Of a DNA stretch of 16,872 bases, positions 7,623 to 15,605 are shown piece after piece. The DNA lies in contig CAMBRH010000034.1 of assembly GCA_945870115.1 (NCBI GenBank), forward strand, positions 1-16,872, in the 5' to 3' direction. Position 1 is the first letter of the stretch, and every line of letters starts with the position of its first letter. The position numbers were made by a program, and so were the translations under genes. The notes beneath the pieces were generated by a model. It was not told the origin of the DNA, ran no database searches, and saw nothing but the letters and a program-made list of their open reading frames with translations. Source of the stretch: Chitinophaga pinensis (GTDB lineage: Bacteria; Bacteroidota; Bacteroidia; Flavobacteriales_D; Crocinitomicaceae).

Positions 7623-7659
7623 TAAAGTCTTTCGTCTTAAGTCTCTAAGTCTTGAGTCT
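7623..7659. repeat. Degenerate 7-8 bp tandem repeat (TAAGTCT type), five units
   Basis: Consecutive units read TAAAGTCT, TTCGTCT, TAAGTCT, CTAAGTCT and TGAGTCT, with a partial AGCTCT running into the receptor stop codon. On the minus strand the unit is AGACTTA. It sits immediately after the end of the TonB-dependent receptor gene, in a 131-base gap with no gene. Confidence 0.6.
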
Positions 7660-7663
7660 AGCT

Positions 7664-10039
7664 CTAAAACTGAAGTTTATAAACAAAGTTAGGGAAAAAA
7701 CCAATCTGATAAGCGGTACTTATTGTTTTAGAATTTGGACTATATCTTTGAGCAAATACATTTTTATTATTTGTAATATTATTTACATCAAAGAAAAATG
7801 ATTGTGAAACTTTGCGTTTTTTACTATTAAAAGTTACTCCAACTTTAAAATCTAGTCTTAAAAAATCTGAATTTCTATCTGTATAAGCAAATTCGTCTCC
7901 TTTTTGAATTTGTCTATTTTCTAATTTAGATGCTTCTAAATCAATTGGTGTAAAAAATCTTCCACCAGCATGCGTAAATTTAGCATCCATGGAGAATGTA
8001 TTTCTTTTTTCTTTTCCAATTTTAAATTCTTTTCCAATTAAAATATTGTAAACAAATCTTCCGTTAAATGCTGTATTGTGTTTTACTCCGTCACTTCCTT
8101 TATAAGTTGATTCATAAATTGAACCAGTCATTAATCCATAAAATCCTTTGCTGAAAAATTTCTCAATGGTTAATTCAAAACCGTAATTTTCTCCTGTTCC
8201 AGTATTTACTAAATCGCCCGTTTCATTTGGCGTAAATCCTGCTCCAGTGTTTAACATGGAATAAGAAGTTGAATCTTTTGTTACAGGAACATTTGAAATA
8301 TATTGATAATAAACTTCTGTTTTCACTCTCCAATCTTTTACAGGAAACAATTCATAGCCCAACACAAAGTGCTGACTTCTTGTAAAATCCAAGTCCTTAT
8401 TAGTTTGTTGATATTCATTATTTGCATCCAAAGTTCGGAAGAAATACACATCCGTTGGTTGCATTTGACTGTGCATTCCGTAGCCAAAACTCAAATTATT
8501 TTTCGGATTGATAGTGTACTTTAATCCAAGTCTTGGTTCAAGTGATTTAGAATCATTTAAGTCTAAATACTGAGCTCTCAAACCTGCGTTTAGTGTTAAT
8601 TTATCCGAGAAATTATATTTTAAATGAGCATATCCTTGAAGTAAAGATGTCATATCGTTGAAATCCCAATATTGAATCCAATCTGGTCGATTTACCCTAC
8701 TTTTATAAAATAAATTTAGATTAATCAATTCTTCTAAAACTCCAAATTTTAAAAATAATTTTGAACTTATTTTTGTGTTAAATGACGTATTTATAGAATA
8801 TCTTAATTGTTGTGTATTGTTTTCAATTACTCTTGAAACTAAATTTGTAACGGGAGTTATCGAATCTTCGTCATAAACTGAACTTGAAAGTGTTGCTCCG
8901 ATAACCGTTTTGAAATACGATTTTTCGTTCACACGACCAACATGACTTAAACCAACCAAGCCAACATTACTTGTAAAATACGAATCACGATTTGGTAAAG
9001 CGAATAAATCCGTTGAATCAACTTTGTCGTGCATGAATTTAATGTTACTCGTTCCAGCCATTCCAAAAAGGGTAAATCTCCCTAATTTTGTTTTTCCAGA
9101 ATTTACTTTGAAGGATAAATCTTGGTAAAAAGGCGTTGCAGTTGTTCCGATATTTAAACCAATTGCTTGCGCAACTCCCGTAAAAGCATAGCGATACGCA
9201 ATCACATAAGATGAACCATTTCCTTTTTTGATTGGCCCTTCAGTCATGGCTTCTAATCCTGTCAACATTCCAAATTGAAAAGTGTGTTCTCTTTTATCTG
9301 AATTTCCATTTCGGAAACCTAGATCAAAAACTCCCGCATTTGCATTTCCATATTCTGATGGAAAAGCAGAAGTGAAAAAATCAGAATTTTTCAATAAATT
9401 GGTATTAATTCCACTTACTGGTCCACCAGTCGTTCCAATTGTTGAAAAGTGATTTGGATTGGGGATATTTAAACCATCAATTCTCCATAAAACACCACTT
9501 GGTGAATTCCCTCTAATTACGATGTCATTTCTAGAATCATCAGGAGAACTAACTCCAGCGAAATTTGCAGCTAATCTTGCAGGATCGGCTCTACCTCCAG
9601 CGAAACGGTTTACTTCTTCTGTACTGAATGAACGAGCAGAAACTGTAGATAATTCGTTAATTGTTTCATTCTTTTTTGTACCTGAAATTACAACTTCCGC
9701 AATTTCATTCACCGTTTCTTCCAAAGAAATATCTAAAACTACTTCTTTTCCGGTCGTAACTGTAACATTTGGAATCGTTATTTCTTTATAGCCACTGTAT
9801 TTTGCAGAAATATCATATCTACCTGGCAAAATATTTTCCAATTTGAATTTCCCATCAAAATCAGTTAATGTTCTTTTCAAAGGATCGGAACCAACTAAGG
9901 TAATTGTTGCACCTGGAATTGGACTTTGAGATTCTTTGTCAATAACTGTCCCTTTAATTGTTTGACTTGGATTTTGTCCAAAAGAAACTAAACTTCCAAA
10001 AAAAGTTATTAGGAGCGAAGTAAGTAAATTGTTTTTCAT
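7664..10039 (-). CDS. TonB-dependent outer-membrane receptor
   Basis: This is an outer-membrane beta-barrel importer driven by TonB. The chosen start (10039) gives 791 residues and a clean signal peptide (MKNNLLTSLLITFFG..., cleaved near SFGQ). The frame is open 40 codons further upstream, but a -7 promoter motif at 10065-10072 lies inside that extension, so the longer form is unlikely. After the signal peptide come a carboxypeptidase-regulatory-like domain (about 28-110, IKGTVIDKESQSPIPGATI), a possible TonB-box region (about 111-120), a plug domain (DIVIRGNSPSGVLWRIDGL, about 172-190), and the barrel ending in aromatic FVYKLQF. No SusD-like partner gene is adjacent, so a glycan SusCD system is unlikely. 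Siderophore, metal or peptide substrates are possible but not readable here. Paired LytTR-type repeats upstream suggest control by the regulator encoded nearby. Confidence 0.9.
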   Translation of the reverse strand: MKNNLLTSLLITFFGSLVSFGQNPSQTIKGTVIDKESQSPIPGATITLVGSDPLKRTLTDFDGKFKLENILPGRYDISAKYSGYKEITIPNVTVTTGKEVVLDISLEETVNEIAEVVISGTKKNETINELSTVSARSFSTEEVNRFAGGRADPARLAANFAGVSSPDDSRNDIVIRGNSPSGVLWRIDGLNIPNPNHFSTIGTTGGPVSGINTNLLKNSDFFTSAFPSEYGNANAGVFDLGFRNGNSDKREHTFQFGMLTGLEAMTEGPIKKGNGSSYVIAYRYAFTGVAQAIGLNIGTTATPFYQDLSFKVNSGKTKLGRFTLFGMAGTSNIKFMHDKVDSTDLFALPNRDSYFTSNVGLVGLSHVGRVNEKSYFKTVIGATLSSSVYDEDSITPVTNLVSRVIENNTQQLRYSINTSFNTKISSKLFLKFGVLEELINLNLFYKSRVNRPDWIQYWDFNDMTSLLQGYAHLKYNFSDKLTLNAGLRAQYLDLNDSKSLEPRLGLKYTINPKNNLSFGYGMHSQMQPTDVYFFRTLDANNEYQQTNKDLDFTRSQHFVLGYELFPVKDWRVKTEVYYQYISNVPVTKDSTSYSMLNTGAGFTPNETGDLVNTGTGENYGFELTIEKFFSKGFYGLMTGSIYESTYKGSDGVKHNTAFNGRFVYNILIGKEFKIGKEKRNTFSMDAKFTHAGGRFFTPIDLEASKLENRQIQKGDEFAYTDRNSDFLRLDFKVGVTFNSKKRKVSQSFFFDVNNITNNKNVFAQRYSPNSKTISTAYQIGFFPNFVYKLQF

Positions 10040-10064
10040 CTTTCTATTTTTAAATTTCATGAAA

Positions 10065-10072
10065 CAAAAGTA
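10065..10072 (-). promoter_or_regulatory. -7 element of the TonB-dependent receptor promoter
   Basis: The minus strand reads TACTTTTG, an exact TAnnTTTG match. No TTG lies at the expected -33 position; the region there is CTTTTTTCTC. A weak -33 is what an activator-dependent promoter would show. The predicted start of transcription, near 10058, is downstream of the longer candidate start codons and supports translation from 10039. Confidence 0.55.
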
Positions 10073-10106
10073 ATTATCTTTCATTATTGAGAAAAAAGAA
10101 ATTCTG

Positions 10107-10136
10107 TGAATTGTAAAAAAAGTACTTTGAATTGTA
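10107..10136 (-). promoter_or_regulatory. Candidate LytTR operator: two 9-bp direct repeats, 21-bp period
   Basis: On the minus strand TACAATTCA occurs at 10128-10136 and again at 10107-10115, separated by a 12-bp spacer; the identity extends into flanking T-runs. Known LytTR sites (AgrA type, TACAGTTAAG-like) are 9-bp direct repeats with 12-13 bp between them, and TACAATTCA matches TACAGTTAA at 7 of 9 positions. The site ends about 35 bp upstream of the -7 element (about -49 to -79), a normal activator position. The link to the LytTR protein at 5146-5922 is inference. Confidence 0.5.
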
Positions 10137-10201
10137 AAAAATAGTGTTTTTTGTAACATTTATACGTCAAACAACTTATATAAGAAGATAAATATTATAT
10201 T

Positions 10202-10209
10202 TACCTTCG
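10202..10209 (+). promoter_or_regulatory. Possible -7 element for the WG-repeat gene
   Basis: TACCTTCG differs from TAnnTTTG at one base and lies 15 bases before the ATG at 10225, implying a leader of about 9 bases. No clear -33 TTG is present. The intergenic region is shared with the divergent receptor gene; a perfect palindrome CTTATATAAG lies at 10175-10184. Confidence 0.35.
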
Positions 10210-10224
10210 TAAAAAAATATACAC

Positions 10225-13149
10225 ATGATTAAAAAACAGTTTTTTATAATTTTTAGCATCATTTCTATGCTAAATTTAAATTGCTTTTCGCAAGAAATAA
10301 TCAAGCAAAATGTCAATTTTAAATCTTTTAAAGTAGGAAATCAGTGGGGATTTAAAAAAGAAAATAAAATCGTAATTCCTGCAAGTTTCGATTACATAAC
10401 TGATTTTTCAGAAAATTATGCTTTGGTAAAGACAAATGGAAAATGGGGTTATATTGATACCTTAGGCAATTGGTTTATTAAACCAAGTTTTGACAAAGGT
10501 CAACCTTTTCAAAATGGTGTTGCATATGTTGAAAATGGTAAATTTATTGGTTTAGTTGAATCTCAAAAAGGAAATTTTATTCTTGAACCAATTTATACAA
10601 ATATTATTGAAGACTACGATTCTTATGATCTTTTCATTGGAGAAAAAAAAGGATATTTATGGAAAACGAATATTTTATCTGAAGAAATTCAAATTGTTCC
10701 CGCTAAATATGACTCGATTGCATTAAGTTATGATGTTTTGTCTTGTCTAAAAGAAGATAAAATGTGGGACATTTATTACAATGATAAATTAATTATAACA
10801 AATGCGGCAAAGGATATCATTTCAGCTGATTATGATTATTACACGAAATTAATTAGAGTGTTAATTGATGGGAAAATTGGTGTTTATGATTTGAAAAATT
10901 TATTGCCTGAAAATGCATGGATTGTGAAACCAAGTTATGCGTGGATAGATTTCATAAATTTTCCAGCTTATTATTTGCAAAATGATGATGCTGAAAAGCG
11001 ATTAATTTTAGCATTACACGACAAAAACCCTACTGATATTGATCCAGATTTATTTTATACTTCAGAAAATGATGACCAAATTACTTTTGCAAAAATTGAT
11101 GGAACGATCATTTCTGATAAAAAATTCAATTACATAAAAACATTTTTTGATGACTACCTTGAAATTCCTAATCTTTTTGCTTTGGAATTGGCAAACGGAA
11201 CTAAAACTACATATTTATATCCTGATTTTTCAATCAAAGAATTTCCTTTTACAACTTTAATTTCGCATTATTATGGAAGTTTTTCAATCGCAAACGGAGA
11301 TAATTGTCAATATATTTTAGACAGAAATCTTGCAATTATAGATTCTTTTTACAGAGTTGAGCAATACAAAGAATATCAAAACAACCCAAACGGAGTTTAC
11401 TATGATGAATATGGTAATGAATTATACGATGATATTTATGAAGAAAAAGTAGTCCAAGAGCCTTTTTTACTTGTTTTTAGATTAAATTCAGATCAGGTTG
11501 AAGAAAAAGCAATTTATCAATTGGATGAACATAAAGTTATTTCTCCTTGGTCTATTTCTTATCAAGAAAATCAAGAAATTAAACGTTTAGATGTCAATTA
11601 TCAAACTCTTTACATTTACAGGAACAATGAAAATGCTGGTTATTACATCAAAGGAATGGATAAAGGAACAGATTTTAAATATTCTCCTGACATGACGGTT
11701 TACAATTTAGGAAAATATTTTGCACTTTTTACAAATGAAGAATTTAATTCTCAAGATTACGATTCCTTGGATAAAAAACAGGATTTATTTTATTATGACA
11801 ATCAAAAAGTAAACTTAATCTCAAAGGATTATAAAGTTTCAAAAGCATCTAATTACGCAACCGAAGAATATATCTATGATCCAGAAACGGGTGAAGAAAA
11901 CATTAAAGCACTTCAATCTTTTTCTGAAGAATTTTTAATTCTGCAAAATTCAAACAATAAATATGGATTAATTTCCAACAACAATCTTTTAATTGAACCA
12001 AAATTTGATACCTTGCTTCAAAATACGAGTTTGACTATCATGTTAGATGTTACAATTGATTCGCTTTATGGTAGCATCGATTTGTGGACAGGAAATTACA
12101 TTAAACCATTTTCATATTACCCATTTTACTTTGCAAATGATATTTCTGTAAATAATTTCCCATTTAGTTATGCAACTATTTACGATGAAAAATTAAATGA
12201 AACTTATTTCATGGACACAAAAGGTTCAAAATTTTATTGTCGTCCAGACTTAACTTTTGTCAAAAAAGTAAAACGTAAATACGGGTTATATGGTTATTCT
12301 CAAATTGCTTTAGATCCCTACACAGAAAAAATGCAAGTTCCAGCAAAATATAAAAAATTGCAAAATTCATTTATGACAGGTGTATTTAATGCGCAAGGAA
12401 AAAATAAAAAATGGGGATTAATAAATTTTATGGGAGACACAATTGTTCCTTTGAAATACACGAAAATTGAGCCATATTATTATAATGGTGATAATAACTT
12501 CTCTTTCATAACATCAATTGGTAAAAAGAAAGGAATTTTTGACATTGTAACTGGTGAAAAAGTTGCTTGTAAATACGATGAAATTTCAACAGGGGATTTC
12601 TTTTTTGGCGATTTCTTTTTAGATGTTTATTTAACTTCGATTGATGGTAAAAAAGGGTTAATTACTGGACAAGGTCAAACAATTTTCCCAAATGAATTGG
12701 ATGAAATCATGATGGAATATGCAGATTATGGAGCTGATACCTATATTGTAGGTAAAAAGAAGAACAAAAAAATTGCTGTTTCTTCAAACATCATAAGCAA
12801 TTTTGAAAACTTTAATTACACTAAATTAGTTGAATACGATTTCACAGTGAGAAGTGAAGGTTTTGTCATAAAAGATAAGCAATTTGACATTTATTCAATC
12901 GCAACAAATTCTTTTGTAAAAACTATAAAAGCAGAAGATTTAAATTTAAAAGGAAATCTATACAGAATTGTCTATCAAAATGGAAAATTTGGAGCAATAA
13001 ATTCAAATGAAATTCAAACTGTTCCTTGCGAATATGATTTTGCAACTTTTATGCAAGATAGAGACGATGTAATGATTGGCTACCAAAATGGTGTGAAATA
13101 TTACATTTATGTAGATACAAACGAACGATATACTGAACAACAATGGTAA
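10225..13149 (+). CDS. Large secreted WG-repeat protein
   Basis: This 974-residue protein starts with a signal peptide (MIKKQFFIIF..., probably cleaved after CFSQ near residue 23) and consists of many WG-type beta repeats. Each repeat runs roughly (K/N)(W/Y)G(Y/L/F)(I/F)(D/N)xxGxxxIxPxYDxI. Clear copies are at about 38-60 (QWGFKKENKIVIPASFDYI), 73-92 (KWGYIDTLGNWFIKPSFD) and 105-127. A second block runs from about residue 580 to the end (KYGLISNNNLLIEPKFDTL, KKWGLINFMGDTIVPLKY, KFGAINSNEIQTVPCEYDF). The middle is more divergent. Around a dozen repeats can be made out. No enzyme motif and no T9SS tail were found, so it is probably periplasmic or outer-membrane associated. Its stop overlaps the start of the next gene, indicating coupled expression with the beta-propeller protein. 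Confidence 0.85.
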   Translation: MIKKQFFIIFSIISMLNLNCFSQEIIKQNVNFKSFKVGNQWGFKKENKIVIPASFDYITDFSENYALVKTNGKWGYIDTLGNWFIKPSFDKGQPFQNGVAYVENGKFIGLVESQKGNFILEPIYTNIIEDYDSYDLFIGEKKGYLWKTNILSEEIQIVPAKYDSIALSYDVLSCLKEDKMWDIYYNDKLIITNAAKDIISADYDYYTKLIRVLIDGKIGVYDLKNLLPENAWIVKPSYAWIDFINFPAYYLQNDDAEKRLILALHDKNPTDIDPDLFYTSENDDQITFAKIDGTIISDKKFNYIKTFFDDYLEIPNLFALELANGTKTTYLYPDFSIKEFPFTTLISHYYGSFSIANGDNCQYILDRNLAIIDSFYRVEQYKEYQNNPNGVYYDEYGNELYDDIYEEKVVQEPFLLVFRLNSDQVEEKAIYQLDEHKVISPWSISYQENQEIKRLDVNYQTLYIYRNNENAGYYIKGMDKGTDFKYSPDMTVYNLGKYFALFTNEEFNSQDYDSLDKKQDLFYYDNQKVNLISKDYKVSKASNYATEEYIYDPETGEENIKALQSFSEEFLILQNSNNKYGLISNNNLLIEPKFDTLLQNTSLTIMLDVTIDSLYGSIDLWTGNYIKPFSYYPFYFANDISVNNFPFSYATIYDEKLNETYFMDTKGSKFYCRPDLTFVKKVKRKYGLYGYSQIALDPYTEKMQVPAKYKKLQNSFMTGVFNAQGKNKKWGLINFMGDTIVPLKYTKIEPYYYNGDNNFSFITSIGKKKGIFDIVTGEKVACKYDEISTGDFFFGDFFLDVYLTSIDGKKGLITGQGQTIFPNELDEIMMEYADYGADTYIVGKKKNKKIAVSSNIISNFENFNYTKLVEYDFTVRSEGFVIKDKQFDIYSIATNSFVKTIKAEDLNLKGNLYRIVYQNGKFGAINSNEIQTVPCEYDFATFMQDRDDVMIGYQNGVKYYIYVDTNERYTEQQW

Positions 13150-14444
13150 AAAATAAAATAGGTCTCCGCTTAGGTGGAATTGTCGGACTTTTAGCACTTT
13201 TTTGTGCCAATACTTACGCTCAAAAAGAGTTAAAATCAGTTTTTCCTGAAAAATGGAAAGTTAAGATTGGCGTTTCAACATACAGAACAAACATGGTTTT
13301 TCACCAAGGTAAAATTTTTGTTGGTTCAAATGGTGAAGATCGAAATTTCAAAAATGACAAACTGGATGGAGTTTATGAAATTGATGCCAAAACAGGAAAA
13401 ATTGTCCACCATTATGAAATTCCTTTTTCAGGAGATAATGATGTAAATGGTGTTGCGATTGGCGATGGAAAATTATTTTTCGGTACAGATAATTACTATT
13501 TCTTTTGTTATGATTTAAAAACAAAAGAAGAATTGTGGAAATTTCACACACCGTATGATGTTGAAAGTTGTCCTCAATTGGCTTATCTAAACGATGATAA
13601 AATTTTAGATGTTGCTTTCAATGTTGAAGGAAATAGTTTTTTTGCTTTGAATGGTCAAACAGGTGAACTTCTTTGGGAAAACAAAGAAATTGAAGCCCAC
13701 AATGGAAATTCCGCACCCTTAAAATTTGATGTAAATGGTGATGGAACTATGGATTTTATTACTTCAGGTCGAGGAAGTGCAAATTCAGATGAAATTGATG
13801 GTTTCAAAATGGCTCATTATGGAGACTACAATTTAGCTATTGATGGAAAAACAGGAAAAACTTTATGGGCAGTTGCAACAGGAGCTGGAGTTCACGCGTC
13901 ACCTTTCATTTATCAAAATGGAGCAACAACCGAATTTCTATTTTTAGATTCTTACGGACAATTGTGTTCAATTAACAAAAAAGGAGAATTAGTTAGGTTG
14001 GTAAATTTTGGGTACGATAATTTTTCTTCGCCTTCAATGACAAAAGACAAACACCTTGTTGTTGGTCGAGGAGCATTGGAATTTGACGATAAAATGTTTG
14101 AAAAAGATATTGAGTCAGGAGTTATGCGTTCAAAGAATGATGCCAAATACCTTTTCAATGAAGTTGATGGTAGAATTAGTGCAACGACCATGATTGCAGA
14201 TGTTTTAGCCAGAAATTCAGATCAATTGATTGGCGTAACAGAAGAAGGAATCGTTTTCATTTCAAAAACCACTGGAGAAAAAATAGAAAACTTCAAAATC
14301 CCAGCAGGAGCCGAAGCAAGTTTATTTATTGAAGACATTGATGGCGACAAATTCTTAGAAATTTTAATTTCAGATTTAGCAGGAAATTTGACGTGTTATA
14401 AAACGAAGTCTAAGGCTAAAGCAACTTTTGGGAGATTTAGGTAG
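13143..14444 (+). CDS. PQQ-like/FG-GAP beta-propeller secreted protein
   Basis: This 433-residue protein has a signal peptide (about 1-26, ending NTYA) and a repeated beta-propeller pattern. PQQ-type strands are visible as VYEIDAKTGKIVHHYEI (about 78-93), CYDLKTKEELWKF (122-134), FALNGQTGELLWEN (167-180) and LAIDGKTGKTLWAV (231-244). FG-GAP/calcium-loop-like segments are DVNGDGTMDF (196-205) and IEDIDGDKFLEILISD (396-411). None of the residues needed for PQQ dehydrogenase catalysis could be recognised, so it is more likely a scaffold or binding protein than an enzyme. Its ATG lies inside the end of the WG-repeat gene (7-base overlap ATGGTAA), so the two are translationally coupled and probably work together in the cell envelope. 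Confidence 0.8.
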   Translation: MVKNKIGLRLGGIVGLLALFCANTYAQKELKSVFPEKWKVKIGVSTYRTNMVFHQGKIFVGSNGEDRNFKNDKLDGVYEIDAKTGKIVHHYEIPFSGDNDVNGVAIGDGKLFFGTDNYYFFCYDLKTKEELWKFHTPYDVESCPQLAYLNDDKILDVAFNVEGNSFFALNGQTGELLWENKEIEAHNGNSAPLKFDVNGDGTMDFITSGRGSANSDEIDGFKMAHYGDYNLAIDGKTGKTLWAVATGAGVHASPFIYQNGATTEFLFLDSYGQLCSINKKGELVRLVNFGYDNFSSPSMTKDKHLVVGRGALEFDDKMFEKDIESGVMRSKNDAKYLFNEVDGRISATTMIADVLARNSDQLIGVTEEGIVFISKTTGEKIENFKIPAGAEASLFIEDIDGDKFLEILISDLAGNLTCYKTKSKAKATFGRFR

Positions 14445-14596
14445 TGATTTTATTAAAATTTGGATTTACTTATATGTGATATATTAAATTAGTACCAAGC
14501 AGCGTCGGAGTTCCTACTCCGATCGCCAATAAATCTTTTTGATTCCCATAAAAAGAGTTGTTTTGAATTCTGTAAAACAAATAGGAAACACCATAA
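14445..14596. other. Convergent intergenic region with weak AT hairpins
   Basis: This 152-base gap lies between two genes that end toward each other. Besides the GC-rich palindrome at 14504-14523, it holds two weak inverted repeats: TCTTTTT/AAAAAGA (14534-14540 with 14550-14556) and TTGTTTT/AAAACAA (14558-14564 with 14574-14580). Either could act as a modest bidirectional terminator. No ORF of note was seen. Confidence 0.4.
14504..14523. repeat. GC-rich palindrome, possible interspersed (REP-like) element
   Basis: TCGGAGT (14505-14511), loop TCCT and ACTCCGA (14516-14522) form a perfect 7-bp stem with a four-base loop, extended by a G-T pair at 14504/14523. Its GC content is far above the surrounding intergenic DNA and it has no adjacent T-run, so it does not look like the usual terminator in this genome. 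Only one copy is in the window, so repetition is not shown. Confidence 0.45.
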
Positions 14597-15358
14597 TTAA
14601 GGAGCATATCCTACTGTTTGATAATGCAATTCTAGGAATGTTATTAAATCACTCATTCTGACTTCATTATTTCCTTTTATTGTCCAACTTGAATTTCCAG
14701 AATTTTCATGAATCTCTGAAATACAATAATTATCTGGTTTCAAATTCTCTATTTTTTCTGTACTAGGAAAAAAACCAATTTTTCCAACGGAAGACAAAAT
14801 AAAAAAATCTCCGTTATAATCAGATTTGAAATTGGAAATAAATACAGGTTTGCTTTGTGATTCAATTTTTACGGCAAACATTTTGAAATTCGCAAAAGGA
14901 CCCTGATATTCAGATATATTTGATCTTCCATCTTCATGTTGGGCACCACCGTGTACTATACTTGAGATTGTAATTTTACCCAAAATTAGATGTATGTTTT
15001 TCTTTAGAAATAGAGTATCTTTTATTTTACCATTTTGATATGAAAATTCTGCTACTTTTGAGCCTTTTTCACTGAAATAAGTTGCTTTCCCATCAGCAAT
15101 GGCATTTTTTACATTTTTACGCCACATTAAATTTCCATTCTTATAATATCTCAAATACAATCCATTAAATTCATAATTTTTCATGAAAATTTGTGATTCA
15201 ATAGTTCCATTTTCATAGGTGGAAATTTGCGAAGTATCTTTTTCTGTAATTAATATGCAAGATTTTGTACCATCATAATTAGTTACAAGTTCTAGCGTAT
15301 CTTGTGCAAAGAAAGATGCAAACAAAATTGAAAAAAAACAGGATATAAGTAATTTCAT
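14597..15358 (-). CDS. Secreted MORN-variant protein with a C-terminal beta-sandwich-like domain
   Basis: This 253-residue protein has a signal peptide (MKLLISCFFSILFASFFA, cleaved near residue 19). Residues about 47-115 contain three MORN-variant (YwqK-type) repeats: YENGTIESQIFMKNYEFNG, YYKNGNLMWRKNVKNAIADG and YFSEKGSKVAEFSYQNGK. Residues about 125-200 read GKITISSIVHGGAQHED ... FKSDYNGDFFILSSVGKIGFF, resembling a carboxypeptidase-regulatory/prealbumin-like beta-sandwich; the pattern 'D-x-x-G-x-F-x-I-x-x-x-x-G' is the visible hallmark. No catalytic residues and no T9SS tail were seen. It stands alone, converging on the beta-propeller gene and divergent from the thiolase. Its function is unknown; a surface or periplasmic role is likely. 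Confidence 0.75.
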   Translation of the reverse strand: MKLLISCFFSILFASFFAQDTLELVTNYDGTKSCILITEKDTSQISTYENGTIESQIFMKNYEFNGLYLRYYKNGNLMWRKNVKNAIADGKATYFSEKGSKVAEFSYQNGKIKDTLFLKKNIHLILGKITISSIVHGGAQHEDGRSNISEYQGPFANFKMFAVKIESQSKPVFISNFKSDYNGDFFILSSVGKIGFFPSTEKIENLKPDNYCISEIHENSGNSSWTIKGNNEVRMSDLITFLELHYQTVGYAP

Positions 15359-15392
15359 GATTTAATTTAATAACTAAAAATCAAATATTATG

Positions 15393-15400
15393 CAAATGTA
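15393..15400 (-). promoter_or_regulatory. Possible -7 element for the MORN-variant gene
   Basis: The minus strand reads TACATTTG, an exact TAnnTTTG match, 34 bases before the start codon. No TTG is found at the usual distance upstream, so the assignment rests on the -7 motif alone. Confidence 0.45.
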
Positions 15401-15547
15401 CAATTAAGGATGACAAATTACATTCACTCGCCTTAAATAAATGATAACAAACGATTTTGTTTTGTAGTCAATTATTTCAAAAATGCTCCTGAAAATAATT
15501 CCTGAAAAACGAATTTAAAGCAATAACACCTATTTTTGAACTAAAAG

Positions 15548-15577
15548 TTGTCATAATTGCTTTTTTGCTTAACTTTG
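15548..15577 (+). promoter_or_regulatory. Promoter of the thiolase gene
   Basis: TAACTTTG (15570-15577) matches TAnnTTTG exactly, with TTG (15548-15550) nineteen bases upstream. The predicted start is near 15584, leaving a leader of about 22 bases. The 247-base divergent intergenic region also holds a 9-bp direct repeat TCCTGAAAA (15487-15495 and 15500-15508) whose meaning is unknown. Confidence 0.6.
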
Positions 15578-15605
15578 AAACATAATTAGCATTCAAACAT
15601 AAGAT

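Noticed and set aside
8303..9791. Plus-strand open frames at 8303-8524 and 9459-9791
   Set aside because: Both are antisense to the TonB-dependent receptor, lack any known motif and have no promoter-like sequence before them.
13003..14191. Minus-strand open frames at 13003-13197, 13348-13551 and 13952-14191
   Set aside because: They are opposite the WG-repeat and beta-propeller genes, whose frames are clearly real, and their products look like random translation.
15399..15427. Possible second LytTR site: TACAATTAA at 15399-15407 followed by TACATTCAC at 15419
   Set aside because: The first half-site fits well, but the second lacks one base, matches poorly, and is spaced 20 rather than 21 bp. 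It also overlaps the -7 motif of the MORN-variant gene.
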